Of a DNA stretch of 64,000 nucleotides, positions 46,488-54,323 are shown piece by piece. Both the position numbers and the translations under genes were made by a program. Each line of letters begins with the position of its first letter. The first letter of the stretch is position 1. The stretch is taken from positions 72,683 to 136,682 of the forward strand of contig NZ_LMUH01000026.1 in the NCBI RefSeq assembly GCF_009766105.1, in the 5' to 3' direction. The notes under the pieces are model-generated. The model was not told where the DNA came from and searched no databases. It worked only from the letters and a program-made list of their open reading frames with translations. The DNA is from Granulicella sp. S156. GTDB taxonomy: Bacteria > Acidobacteriota > Terriglobia > Terriglobales > Acidobacteriaceae.

Positions 46488-47648
46488 GTGCCCGCCGATC
46501 CCAATACGAAGCAGAAACTCAGTCCCATTCTGGGCCTTCCCATCGATGACGAGCCACTCGCTGCCGTCGCCTATGCCGCTCCCGAGCCGGCAGACAACAC
46601 CCCTCGCCCCGAGCTCACCGTCATTATCCCCGCCCGGAACGAGGAACAAAACCTCCCCGTATGCCTTGCCTCGCTTCTCGATCAGGATGGCGAACTCTTC
46701 AAGCTGGGCCTCGACTGGGAACTCTTCGTCATCGACGACGACTCGACCGATAGCACCCGCTCCATAGCCACCACAGCAGCCGACCAGTACCCCGGCATGA
46801 CGGTCCTCGAAGCCCCCGCGCTCGACCTGCGAGCCACACAACGCGCCTTCACCGGCAAAACCAATGCCTGCTGGGCCGGTGCACAGCAGGCCACCGGCCG
46901 CTGGCTTCTCTTTACCGACGCGGACACGCTACACGAGCCTGGTGACCTTGTCCGCGCTCTGCACGAGGCGAAAAAGCATGAGGCAGCGTTGCTCTCCTAC
47001 TCGCCGCGGCAGATCGTTCACGGCTTTTGGCAGCGCGCCTTGATGCCGCTGGTCTTCTCCGAACTGGCAAGTGCCTACCCGCCAAACCAGGTAAACGATC
47101 CTGCACAGCGAATCGCCGCGGCGAACGGGCAGTTTTTGATGGTGGAGCGCGAAGCGTACTTTGCCGTGGGAGGGCATCTGGCTGTTGGACGGTCAGTGCT
47201 TGAAGATGTGGACCTCGCCTACAAGATCAAGCATTCCAAACGTGGACTGAGGTTTCGCTACGCTCCCGATGCTCTGAGCACCCGCATGTATCGCGGGCTG
47301 AGCGACATGGTCGAAGGCTGGACGAAGAATCTCGCGCTGCTGTTCCCACATGCGCTTGGGCTGGCCGCATGGAGGCTGCTCGACGTTGCTTTGCTCCTGC
47401 TGCCGCTGTTGATCTTTGCCTTGCCCTATCTCGTCCTGTGGCAAAAGGTAGCGATTCTTCTGCTCTGGGCGAGGACGCTCCTGCGCTATTCTCGCCGTGT
47501 TGCGCGTTCGAATTTTGGCTTTGTGAGCTGCTCTCTCTCGATATTCGCTCTGCCGCTCTTTATTGTGTTGCTGGTTCGAAGTTGGATGAAGCATAAGCTT
47601 TTTCACCAGGTAACCTGGAAGGGCAGGGAATACCGTACGGGACGCTGA
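46488..47648 (+). CDS. Family 2 glycosyltransferase, HpnB/CrtQ-like
   Basis: A 386-residue membrane-associated glycosyltransferase. The GT-A core begins ELTVIIPARNEEQNLPVCL, with the metal site FTDADTLH (DxD-like DAD), the acceptor loop AANGQFLMVEREAYFAVGG and EDVDLAYKIK. The C-terminal part has hydrophobic helices (LDVALLLLPLLIFALPYLV and LPLFIVLLVRSW). It resembles hopanoid- or carotenoid-pathway glycosyltransferases. The proposed GTG start lies just 8 bases after a TATAAT, so either the message is leaderless or the start is slightly different. Confidence 0.85.
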   Translation: MPADPNTKQKLSPILGLPIDDEPLAAVAYAAPEPADNTPRPELTVIIPARNEEQNLPVCLASLLDQDGELFKLGLDWELFVIDDDSTDSTRSIATTAADQYPGMTVLEAPALDLRATQRAFTGKTNACWAGAQQATGRWLLFTDADTLHEPGDLVRALHEAKKHEAALLSYSPRQIVHGFWQRALMPLVFSELASAYPPNQVNDPAQRIAAANGQFLMVEREAYFAVGGHLAVGRSVLEDVDLAYKIKHSKRGLRFRYAPDALSTRMYRGLSDMVEGWTKNLALLFPHALGLAAWRLLDVALLLLPLLIFALPYLVLWQKVAILLLWARTLLRYSRRVARSNFGFVSCSLSIFALPLFIVLLVRSWMKHKLFHQVTWKGREYRTGR

Positions 47649-47687
47649 AGCGCGGCAGTAGCTCCCCGCATCCAACCATCTCGTTGT

Positions 47688-47729
47688 ACTGTTAACTGTT
47701 AACTGTTTACTGATTTCTGTTCGCTGTTT
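47688..47729. repeat. Degenerate heptanucleotide tandem repeat before the first 6-PTPS gene
   Basis: Six 7-base units: ACTGTTA twice, then ACTGTTT, ACTGATT, TCTGTTC, GCTGTTT. They fill the leader up to 9 bases before the ATG at 47739. Tandem tracts at this place can change the spacing between promoter or ribosome site and start codon. Confidence 0.7.
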
Positions 47730-47738
47730 CCTATTCCT

Positions 47739-48152
47739 ATGATTCTGCTCACACGCAAAGCCGACTTCTCCGCCGCCCACTTCTACTGGAATGATTCATG
47801 GACCGAAGCCGAGAACTACCGTGTCTTCGGCAAATGCGCCAACCGCCAGGGGCACGGCCACAACTACACGCTGGAGGTTACGGTCGAAGGCAATGTCGAT
47901 CCCACCTCGGGCTTCGTCGTCGACCTGAAGCAGTTGAAGGACATTCTGGAGCGTGAAGTCGTCTCGGTCTACGATCATCGGCATCTGAACCATGAGGTCC
48001 CTGAGTTCAAGACGGCTGTGCCCACGACGGAGAACATTGCCATCGCCATCTGGCGGCGGCTGGCTGGCAAGATCCCCAACGCAAAGCTGTACCGCGTGCG
48101 TGTCTACGAGATGCCCGACCTCTTCGCCGACTTCTATGGAGAAGGCGCATGA
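47739..48152 (+). CDS. 6-pyruvoyltetrahydropterin synthase / QueD-like enzyme (first copy)
   Basis: A 137-residue enzyme. Zinc ligands are in place: FSAAHF (His14) and GHGHNY (His pair). The catalytic Cys lies in FGKCANRQG, and the distal PTTENIAIAIWRRL and DHRHLNHE bear the usual Glu and His. Such proteins convert 7,8-dihydroneopterin triphosphate to 6-pyruvoyltetrahydropterin (BH4 route) or to 6-carboxytetrahydropterin (queuosine/QueD). No queC/queE/queF is adjacent. The gene starts a cluster with a paralogue and folE. Four-base overlap with the next gene. Confidence 0.9.
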   Translation: MILLTRKADFSAAHFYWNDSWTEAENYRVFGKCANRQGHGHNYTLEVTVEGNVDPTSGFVVDLKQLKDILEREVVSVYDHRHLNHEVPEFKTAVPTTENIAIAIWRRLAGKIPNAKLYRVRVYEMPDLFADFYGEGA

Positions 48153-48586
48153 ACGGCACGGTGGCACATCTAAACCGTCGTTACCACTTCGCGGCATCGC
48201 ACCGTCTGCACATCGATGCGCTTTCGCCCGAGCGCAATCGCGAGATCTTCGGCAAGTGCAACAACCCCTTTGGGCATGGTCATAACTATGTTGTGCAGGT
48301 TACGTTCTCCGGACCGGTGGATGCAGCAACAGGTATGGTGACAAATCTCGCCGATCTAGACAGCTTTGCGCAGCGTGAGATGCTCGATCACTTTGACCAC
48401 GCAAACCTGAATACGCTGGAGTATTTCCTCGACCTGGTGCCCAGCACCGAAAATCTGTGCCTCGAACTCTGGCGCATCTTCGCCGAGTATCCGCACGCGA
48501 AGCTCGAGCGCATCCGCGTGGAAGAGACCGGCAACAATGCCTTCGACTACTTCGGCAATGGCGCGAAGATAAAGCATCAAGAATAG
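48149..48586 (+). CDS. 6-pyruvoyltetrahydropterin synthase / QueD-like enzyme (second copy)
   Basis: A 145-residue paralogue of the preceding gene: FAASHRLHID, EIFGKCNNPFGHGHNYVVQV with His pair, Cys and Glu in STENLCLELW. Only about a third of positions match the first copy outside the motifs, so it is an old duplication or two specialised subfamilies. It begins inside the stop codon of the first copy (GCATGA), showing coupling, and precedes folE by 33 bp. One copy may serve queuosine and the other a tetrahydrobiopterin-like or folate-bypass route. Confidence 0.9.
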   Translation: MNGTVAHLNRRYHFAASHRLHIDALSPERNREIFGKCNNPFGHGHNYVVQVTFSGPVDAATGMVTNLADLDSFAQREMLDHFDHANLNTLEYFLDLVPSTENLCLELWRIFAEYPHAKLERIRVEETGNNAFDYFGNGAKIKHQE

Positions 48587-48619
48587 AAATTACGAATCAT
48601 TGTTGAGTAGAGACTACGA

Positions 48620-49222
48620 ATGACTGACAAGCCACCTATCGAATCTCCTGACCCTACACTCGCGAGCGCGAGCCTGCAGCAGATCTATGCGGAGTTGCTG
48701 GCCCGCATTGGCGAAGACCCCACCCGCGACGGACTTCTGAATACACCGAAGCGCATGGAAAAGTCGATGGCGTTTCTGACCCAGGGTTACAAGCAGTCGG
48801 TCGACGATGTGCTGCACGGCGCGCTGTTCGACGTGCATTACGACGAGATGGTCATCGTCAAGGACATCGAGTTTTACTCGCAGTGCGAGCATCATCTGCT
48901 CCCGTTCTTCGGCAAGGCCCATGTGGCCTATGTGCCGAACGGTAAGGTCATCGGCCTGAGTAAGATTCCGCGTATTATCGATGTCTTCAGCCGTCGCCTG
49001 CAGGTGCAGGAGCGCCTGACACAGCAGGTGGCGGCAGCCATCGACGAGGCGATTCATCCGCAGGGCGTGGGCGTCATCATCGAAGCGCAGCATCTGTGCA
49101 TGATGATGCGGGGCGTGGAGAAACAAAGCTCCAGCACTGTGACGAGTGCCATGCTCGGAGTCTTCAAGTCGCAACAGCAGACGCGCAACGAGTTCCTTTC
49201 GCTCGTCGAACGGCGGCGTTAG
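48620..49222 (+). CDS. folE: GTP cyclohydrolase I
   Basis: First enzyme of pterin and folate synthesis: GTP to 7,8-dihydroneopterin triphosphate. 200 residues with the zinc site [17 protein letters not shown], the [25 protein letters not shown] segment and the second zinc motif [13 protein letters not shown]. Upstream lie two genes that use its product, so this is a pterin operon. truB follows on the same strand with a 4-bp gap. Confidence 0.96.
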   Translation: MTDKPPIESPDPTLASASLQQIYAELLARIGEDPTRDGLLNTPKRMEKSMAFLTQGYKQSVDDVLHGALFDVHYDEMVIVKDIEFYSQCEHHLLPFFGKAHVAYVPNGKVIGLSKIPRIIDVFSRRLQVQERLTQQVAAAIDEAIHPQGVGVIIEAQHLCMMMRGVEKQSSSTVTSAMLGVFKSQQQTRNEFLSLVERRR

Positions 49223-49226
49223 CTGC

Positions 49227-50099
49227 ATGAATGGTCTCCTCGTTCTTGATAAACCCACCGGTCTTACCTCACATGATGTTGTTTCGATCGTGCGCCGCGC
49301 CACAGGCGAACGCTCTGTCGGCCATCTCGGCACGCTTGACCCCATGGCGACAGGCGTTTTGCCCTTGCTGCTCGGCAAGTACACGCGCCTGGCGCAGTTC
49401 TTCGGGCAGGCAGAAAAACACTATACCGGCGATATCCGCTTTGGTTTTGCCACCGATACCTTCGACGCTGAAGGCACGCCCGCGACTGAACCGCAACCTT
49501 TGACACAGTCGTTCGATGAACTGTGTAGGTTGGCACGGCATTTTCATGGCGAGATGGACCAGATGCCGCCGGTCTTCTCCGCGAAGAAGATTAATGGCGT
49601 CCCAGCGCACAAGCTCGCACGCGCGGGAAAAGAGGTGCCGGTAAAGCCTGCGCGTATTTGCATTCACTCCTTTGAACTGACGGGGTTGGAAGGTGATACA
49701 GCCAGTTTCGCGATGCACGTTTCAGCGGGTGGCTATGTGCGTTCTGTAGCGCATGAGCTTGGCCAACTCGCTGGTTGTGGAGCACATCTCTCATCGTTGC
49801 GCCGCACACAGGCTGGCCTGTTCACGCTGGAGCACGCGATCACCGTCGATGATCTGAAGACACTAAGTTCCGCAGAGATTGAAGCTCGTCTGCCCCATCC
49901 GCGCTCACTGTTGCCGGAGATGCCCAGTGTCACGGTCGACGATCAGACCGCGGGGCGCATTCGCAACGGCATGCAGGTCAATGTGCCAGAGTTCTCGCAA
50001 GCCTCGCTGGTGAAGGTCTTCACTGGGCCACGCGAGCTGCTCGCAATTGCTCGCCGTATTGCGGGCACTTTGGTGCAGCCGATCGTCGTGCTCGCGTAG
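49227..50099 (+). CDS. truB: tRNA pseudouridine(55) synthase
   Basis: Makes the universal pseudouridine in the T-arm of tRNAs. 290 residues: LLVLDKPTGLTSHDVVSIV and the catalytic motif VGHLGTLDPMATGVLPL with its Asp, QMPPVFSAKKINGVPAHKLAR, and the C-terminal PUA-like part. The start ATG 49227 follows the folE stop by 4 bp; the longer in-frame ORF overlaps folE and is unlikely. Co-transcription with folE and the 6-PTPS genes is probable. Confidence 0.93.
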   Translation: MNGLLVLDKPTGLTSHDVVSIVRRATGERSVGHLGTLDPMATGVLPLLLGKYTRLAQFFGQAEKHYTGDIRFGFATDTFDAEGTPATEPQPLTQSFDELCRLARHFHGEMDQMPPVFSAKKINGVPAHKLARAGKEVPVKPARICIHSFELTGLEGDTASFAMHVSAGGYVRSVAHELGQLAGCGAHLSSLRRTQAGLFTLEHAITVDDLKTLSSAEIEARLPHPRSLLPEMPSVTVDDQTAGRIRNGMQVNVPEFSQASLVKVFTGPRELLAIARRIAGTLVQPIVVLA

Positions 50100-50119
50100 A
50101 TAAGTTCGCTAATGGCCGT

Positions 50120-50133
50120 GGCTTTTTAAAGCC
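50120..50133. terminator. Short hairpin between truB and tesA-like gene
   Basis: Stem GGCTTT / AAAGCC with TT centre, between convergent genes; weak. Confidence 0.3.
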
Positions 50134-50832
50134 TCAACGCTTCAGCATTGGCTCAATCAACCGCTCAACATTCACCGCAACCTGCTTGTTGCCCTTCGCG
50201 GTTGCATGAGTGTTGTCGTCCTGTATGTCCCCGGCCACGCCATATACGTCCTGCAGCAGGAACGGTAGCAGGGGCACGCGATACTGCTTCGCCAGCGCCG
50301 GGTACATCGCATCGAACTTTGCAATGTAGTCATGGCCGTAGTCCGGAGGCAGCGTGATGCCGGCCAGTGCGACCTTTGCTCCACTGGCTTGCAGCTGTTC
50401 GATGATGCTTGCGAGGTTCTGTTGGGTCTGTTCGAGTTGCAGTCCGCGCAGTCCGTCGTTGCCGCCGAACTCGACGACGACCAGCTCAGGATGCTGCGCG
50501 ATCACGCGCGCGATGCGGCTTAGGCCGTCTTTCGTGGTGTTGCCGCTTACGCCGGCATTCGTGACGCGATAGTGAAAGCCTGCGTCATCGAGTCTCAGCT
50601 GCAGGTAGTCCGGATAGCTCTGGCCAGGGTCCGTTCCGTAGCCTGCGGTCAAGCTATTGCCGAAGCAGACGATCACGGGCAGGCCGGCTATGGGAGCCGC
50701 CGTTGGCTTTGGCTGGATTGAAACCGGGGCGCCTGGGTTTGCGTATTGCTTATTGGCGCCAGTTTTACAGCCGCCTTGCAACAGCGTGACGAACGCTACA
50801 GCTAAGATAGGAAGCACATTGAGTCGCTGCAC
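50134..50832 (-). CDS. TesA-like SGNH arylesterase/lysophospholipase, lipoprotein
   Basis: A 232-residue lipoprotein esterase. The lipobox LLQGGC gives lipidated Cys22. SGNH blocks are FGNSLTAGYG (nucleophile Ser60; GNSL instead of GDSL), AGVSGNTTKD (Gly), EFGGNDGLRG (Asn) and DNTHATAKG (Asp206/His209). This is the TesA/arylesterase group. Two genes for an FtsX-type exporter start divergently close by, the same arrangement as tesA-ybbA-ybbP in enteric bacteria. Confidence 0.9.
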   Translation of the reverse strand: MQRLNVLPILAVAFVTLLQGGCKTGANKQYANPGAPVSIQPKPTAAPIAGLPVIVCFGNSLTAGYGTDPGQSYPDYLQLRLDDAGFHYRVTNAGVSGNTTKDGLSRIARVIAQHPELVVVEFGGNDGLRGLQLEQTQQNLASIIEQLQASGAKVALAGITLPPDYGHDYIAKFDAMYPALAKQYRVPLLPFLLQDVYGVAGDIQDDNTHATAKGNKQVAVNVERLIEPMLKR

Positions 50833-50861
50833 AAGTCGATTCTACCTAGAGGGCACGCCGC

Positions 50862-51590
50862 TTGCTTGAAACTCCGTCAGCTTCCGCCTCATCCATGATC
50901 GCCGTCGAGTCTCTGCGTAAGTCGTTGCGCACGGGTTCGACCAACGTTGAGATCCTCAAGGGCATCGACTTCACGATCCATAAGGGCGAGTTTGCCGCCA
51001 TCATGGGGGCATCGGGGTCGGGCAAATCGACGCTGCTCGGTTTGCTCGCGGGTCTCGATAATCCAACCTCCGGCAACGTGCATCTCAACGGCACTGCGAT
51101 CAGCTATCTGCCTGAGGACAAGCTTGCAAAGTTGCGAGGCCGCACCATCGGCTTCGTCTTCCAGAGCTATCAGCTCATCCCAACGCTTACTGCATTCGAG
51201 AACGTGCTGCTGCCTTACGAGTTGAACGATGAATCCGGCGACCGGAAAGCCGGTCTCGAACGTGCGCGACAACTGCTAGTTTCGGTTGGTCTGGAGTCGA
51301 GGCTTGACCACTATCCGGTGCAACTCTCTGGTGGCGAGCAGCAGCGTGTGGCTCTCGCACGAGCCTTTATCCTGAGGCCACCTATCGTGCTGGCCGACGA
51401 ACCTACCGGCAATCTGGATACATCCAACGGCAAGCATGTGTTGGAGCTTCTGCTTCAGCTCAACCACTCCGAAGGAACAACGCTCGTACTCGTGACGCAT
51501 GATCCCGCACTCGCAGCACACGCAACACGGGTAATCACATTGAGCGACGGTCTTGTCGTCGCCGATCAACAGCAGACAGCACAACTCTGA
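50862..51590 (+). CDS. YbbA-like ABC transporter ATP-binding protein
   Basis: A 242-residue LolD/YbbA-type ATPase: Walker [11 protein letters not shown]-loop [24 protein letters not shown], signature [15 protein letters not shown] and Walker [12 protein letters not shown]. The start is a TTG at 50862 with GAGGG about eight bases upstream; an ATG at 50895 is also possible. It shares a divergent promoter region with the tesA-like gene and lies 17 bp before its permease gene. YbbAP-type systems are thought to handle hydrophobic compounds or lipoproteins. Confidence 0.92.
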   Translation: MLETPSASASSMIAVESLRKSLRTGSTNVEILKGIDFTIHKGEFAAIMGASGSGKSTLLGLLAGLDNPTSGNVHLNGTAISYLPEDKLAKLRGRTIGFVFQSYQLIPTLTAFENVLLPYELNDESGDRKAGLERARQLLVSVGLESRLDHYPVQLSGGEQQRVALARAFILRPPIVLADEPTGNLDTSNGKHVLELLLQLNHSEGTTLVLVTHDPALAAHATRVITLSDGLVVADQQQTAQL

Positions 51591-51607
51591 GGAAGGGAAC
51601 CCCAACC

Positions 51608-54217
51608 ATGCCCAGCCTCAGCTACTCCACCGCCTCTCGCATCGCCGCTCGTGAGCTTCGTGCTTCTCGCGGGAAGTTTGTCTTTGTCGTAATTTCGGTG
51701 GCAATCGGAGTCGCTGCGCTTACAGGGGTGCGCGGGTTTTCGTCCTCATTTCGTGCGATGCTCCTGCTGCGCGCGCGCAGCATCATGGCCGCCGATCTCT
51801 CCGCGAGAACGACACAGCAACTTACACCGCAGGAACAAGCAGGTATCGACAATCTCGTTGCTACGGGAGGTGACGAGACTCAGATTACCGAGCTGCTTTC
51901 GATGGCTTCATCGATTACATCGCTCGATCCTCTTCTGGTGGCGGTGAAAGCCGTCGATCCAGCAAAGTATCCCTTCTATGGTCAGGTTGTTCTATCGCCC
52001 GTGATGCCGGTTACACAGGCACTGACGTCCACGACTGTCGCAGTTGGCGACGATCTGTTGCTGCGCCTGCATCTAAAGGTCGGCGACTCCATCAAGCTGG
52101 GCAACCGTGCGTATCGCATCGTCGCCACGGTAGTGGACGAGCCGGACCGGCTCTCGGGCTCGTTTGCTGCGGGGCCGCGCGTTCTGCTCTCCCAGGCTGC
52201 GCTTGCGGATTCCGGCCTGCTGGCTGAGGGCTCGCATGCCGCACGACGTTATCTTTTTAGGTTGTCAGCCACAAAGCAGGGAAACGCCAGTTCCGACAAT
52301 GCGGTGGCCACCCTGAAATCGGAGCTTGAAACGCTGCTGCCCGAGGCGCAGATCGCCGACTATCGCGAGGCGAGTCCAGCTTTGACCAAAGGGCTCGACG
52401 GCGCAACCGGCCTGCTTTCGCTGATGTCCCTGGTAGCTCTTGTACTCGGTGCGGTAGGGGTTGCGATGGCCATGCGCGCGCACCTGCAACAGCGTCTGGA
52501 CTCGATTGCCATTATGAAATCGCTCGGCGCAGGTTCCGGGCAGATCATGAAGATCTACCTGCTGCAGACACTGTTGCTGGGGTTCGGCGGAGGCCTGCTT
52601 GGCGTTGTGCTTGGCATCGGTGTGCAGCTTGCATTCCCGCTCTTCCTCGCCAAGTTGCTGCATATTACGCCGGACTTCCGTATCGACCTGCATGCGTTTG
52701 CCATTGGTCTGGGTGCGGGCATGTTGACCACACTGCTCTTCACCTTGCCGCCACTGCTCGACATCCGCGGCGTGCGCCCGATTCTGATTCTGCGCCGTGC
52801 TGTTGAAGTCAGCGATGATCCCTTCACGACCCGGCTGGTGCGTAAACTTCAGGGTTCTGCTGTCCAGCTCGGCGCTATTGCGATTATTCTCGTAGGCCTT
52901 GCGTTCCTTGCCGCCGCAGTGTCGGACTCGCGGCAGGTGGGTGGGTTCTTTGCCGCCGGCCTTGTTGTTGTGCTGCTGGTTCTGTTGACGGCGTCCTGGC
53001 TCACGCTGTCTCTTCTGCGCGTTTTTCTGCGCAAAACCCGGCTGCATCTGCCGTCAGTGGTGCGGCACGGCCTCTCGAATCTTTATCGTCCGGGCAACCC
53101 CTCCGCCGCGCTGCTGGCTGCACTCGGCCTTGGTGTGATGCAGATTGTGGCTGTGTATATCGCGCAGCGCGCCGTTGTGCAGGAGATGCAGGTTTCCACC
53201 TCCGCCAATCTGCCAAACATCTTCCTTATCGACATCGCAAGCGACGAGGTCGAAGGTGTTCGCACGCTGCTCATGCATCAGCCTGGCATTCGAGGGAACC
53301 CGGAGATACTGCCTGTCGTGAGCTCTCGGCTATTGTCGATCGATGGTGTTCCGGCTTCGCAGCTCAAGTTGGAGCACTTACCACGCCGCATGTTGCAGTC
53401 GATCAATCTCACCTGGCCGCCAACCGCCGATGCGCCGCCACCCGGGGATGACATCGTGGAAGGGAAGTGGTGGACCGCGCAGCAGTCAGCAGACTCCGCT
53501 ACTCATCCACTGGTGGCCATCGAGAGGGAGGAGGCCGCTCGGTTGCGTGTGCATCCGGGACAGCAGATGACCTTCGCTGCACAAGACGCACAATTCACTG
53601 CGACGGTAGCCGCCATCTACGAACCCGATAGCCGTCACACCTTCTCTCGTGCGGGGTTCGTTGTGCCGCAGCCTGTGCTCGCGGGCCTGCCCGTAGTCTG
53701 GTACGGTGGCGTGCATTGTGACTTTTCGGCGACTGCGCTTTTGCAGCGTTCTCTCTATGAGCACTACCCGACGGTCACAGTCATCAATGTCGCGGCCACG
53801 CTCGAAACTGTGCGACAGGTGATCCTGCAGATCACCTACATCATCCAGTTCCTGGCTGCGTTCAGTATCTTTGCAGGCATCGTGATTCTTGCGAGCTCCA
53901 TCGCGGGCACTCGCTACCGCCGCATCCGTGAGGTCGTCGTGCTGAAGACACTCGGCGCAACCCGTCCTCGCATCGCCGCTATTTTTTCGATAGAGTTCGC
54001 CGTTTTGGGGCTGGTCGCCGGCTTGGTGGGCTTGGTGTTTGCGAACATTCTCGCACGCCTGATCCTGCTCCATGCACTGCACTTCGAATATCACTTCCAG
54101 TTGTGGTTGAATCTCGGCGCGTGGTTCATTACAGCATTACTTACCGTTGCGGCGGGGTGGCTAGCGAGTTACCGCATCCTTGGCCAGAAGCCATTAGAGG
54201 TTTTGCGAGAAGAGTAA
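51608..54217 (+). CDS. YbbP-like FtsX-family ABC permease
   Basis: An 869-residue permease with two FtsX-type transmembrane cassettes, each of a periplasmic domain and several helices. Helices are at about 25-45, 265-295, 320-350, 370-390, 420-480, and the last group 750-869. The coupling motif RLDSIAIMKSLGAGSGQIM ends the first cassette and RRIREVVVLKTLGATRPRI the second. This is the long YbbP (about 800 residues) form. The neighbouring ATPase and divergent lipase identify the ybbAP-tesA system. The gene ends with a terminator hairpin. Confidence 0.92.
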   Translation: MPSLSYSTASRIAARELRASRGKFVFVVISVAIGVAALTGVRGFSSSFRAMLLLRARSIMAADLSARTTQQLTPQEQAGIDNLVATGGDETQITELLSMASSITSLDPLLVAVKAVDPAKYPFYGQVVLSPVMPVTQALTSTTVAVGDDLLLRLHLKVGDSIKLGNRAYRIVATVVDEPDRLSGSFAAGPRVLLSQAALADSGLLAEGSHAARRYLFRLSATKQGNASSDNAVATLKSELETLLPEAQIADYREASPALTKGLDGATGLLSLMSLVALVLGAVGVAMAMRAHLQQRLDSIAIMKSLGAGSGQIMKIYLLQTLLLGFGGGLLGVVLGIGVQLAFPLFLAKLLHITPDFRIDLHAFAIGLGAGMLTTLLFTLPPLLDIRGVRPILILRRAVEVSDDPFTTRLVRKLQGSAVQLGAIAIILVGLAFLAAAVSDSRQVGGFFAAGLVVVLLVLLTASWLTLSLLRVFLRKTRLHLPSVVRHGLSNLYRPGNPSAALLAALGLGVMQIVAVYIAQRAVVQEMQVSTSANLPNIFLIDIASDEVEGVRTLLMHQPGIRGNPEILPVVSSRLLSIDGVPASQLKLEHLPRRMLQSINLTWPPTADAPPPGDDIVEGKWWTAQQSADSATHPLVAIEREEAARLRVHPGQQMTFAAQDAQFTATVAAIYEPDSRHTFSRAGFVVPQPVLAGLPVVWYGGVHCDFSATALLQRSLYEHYPTVTVINVAATLETVRQVILQITYIIQFLAAFSIFAGIVILASSIAGTRYRRIREVVVLKTLGATRPRIAAIFSIEFAVLGLVAGLVGLVFANILARLILLHALHFEYHFQLWLNLGAWFITALLTVAAGWLASYRILGQKPLEVLREE

Positions 54218-54246
54218 GTGGCCGGCTATTTCGGTATTCAAGAAAG

Positions 54247-54279
54247 GAAGGGGCCCGACTTGAAAGCTAGGGCCCCTTC
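54247..54279. terminator. Terminator after the YbbP-like gene
   Basis: Perfect 10-bp stem GAAGGGGCCC / GGGCCCCTTC with a 13-base loop, 29 bp past the stop, followed by GTTCTGTTGC. It probably also serves the convergent S53 peptidase gene. Confidence 0.7.
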
Positions 54280-54323
54280 GTTCTGTTGCATCATCACCGT
54301 TCCGTTACCTGATCCCGATGGTG

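Noticed and set aside
47688..47729. Heptanucleotide repeats considered as a CRISPR-like array
   Set aside because: Units are contiguous with no spacers; no cas gene is present in the window.
49146..49226. Longer N-terminus for truB
   Set aside because: It would overlap folE by 77 bases; TruB homology begins at MNGLLVLDKP (49227).
52265..53047. Minus-strand ORF of 260 codons
   Set aside because: Antisense to the YbbP-like permease; composition is that of an anti-frame.
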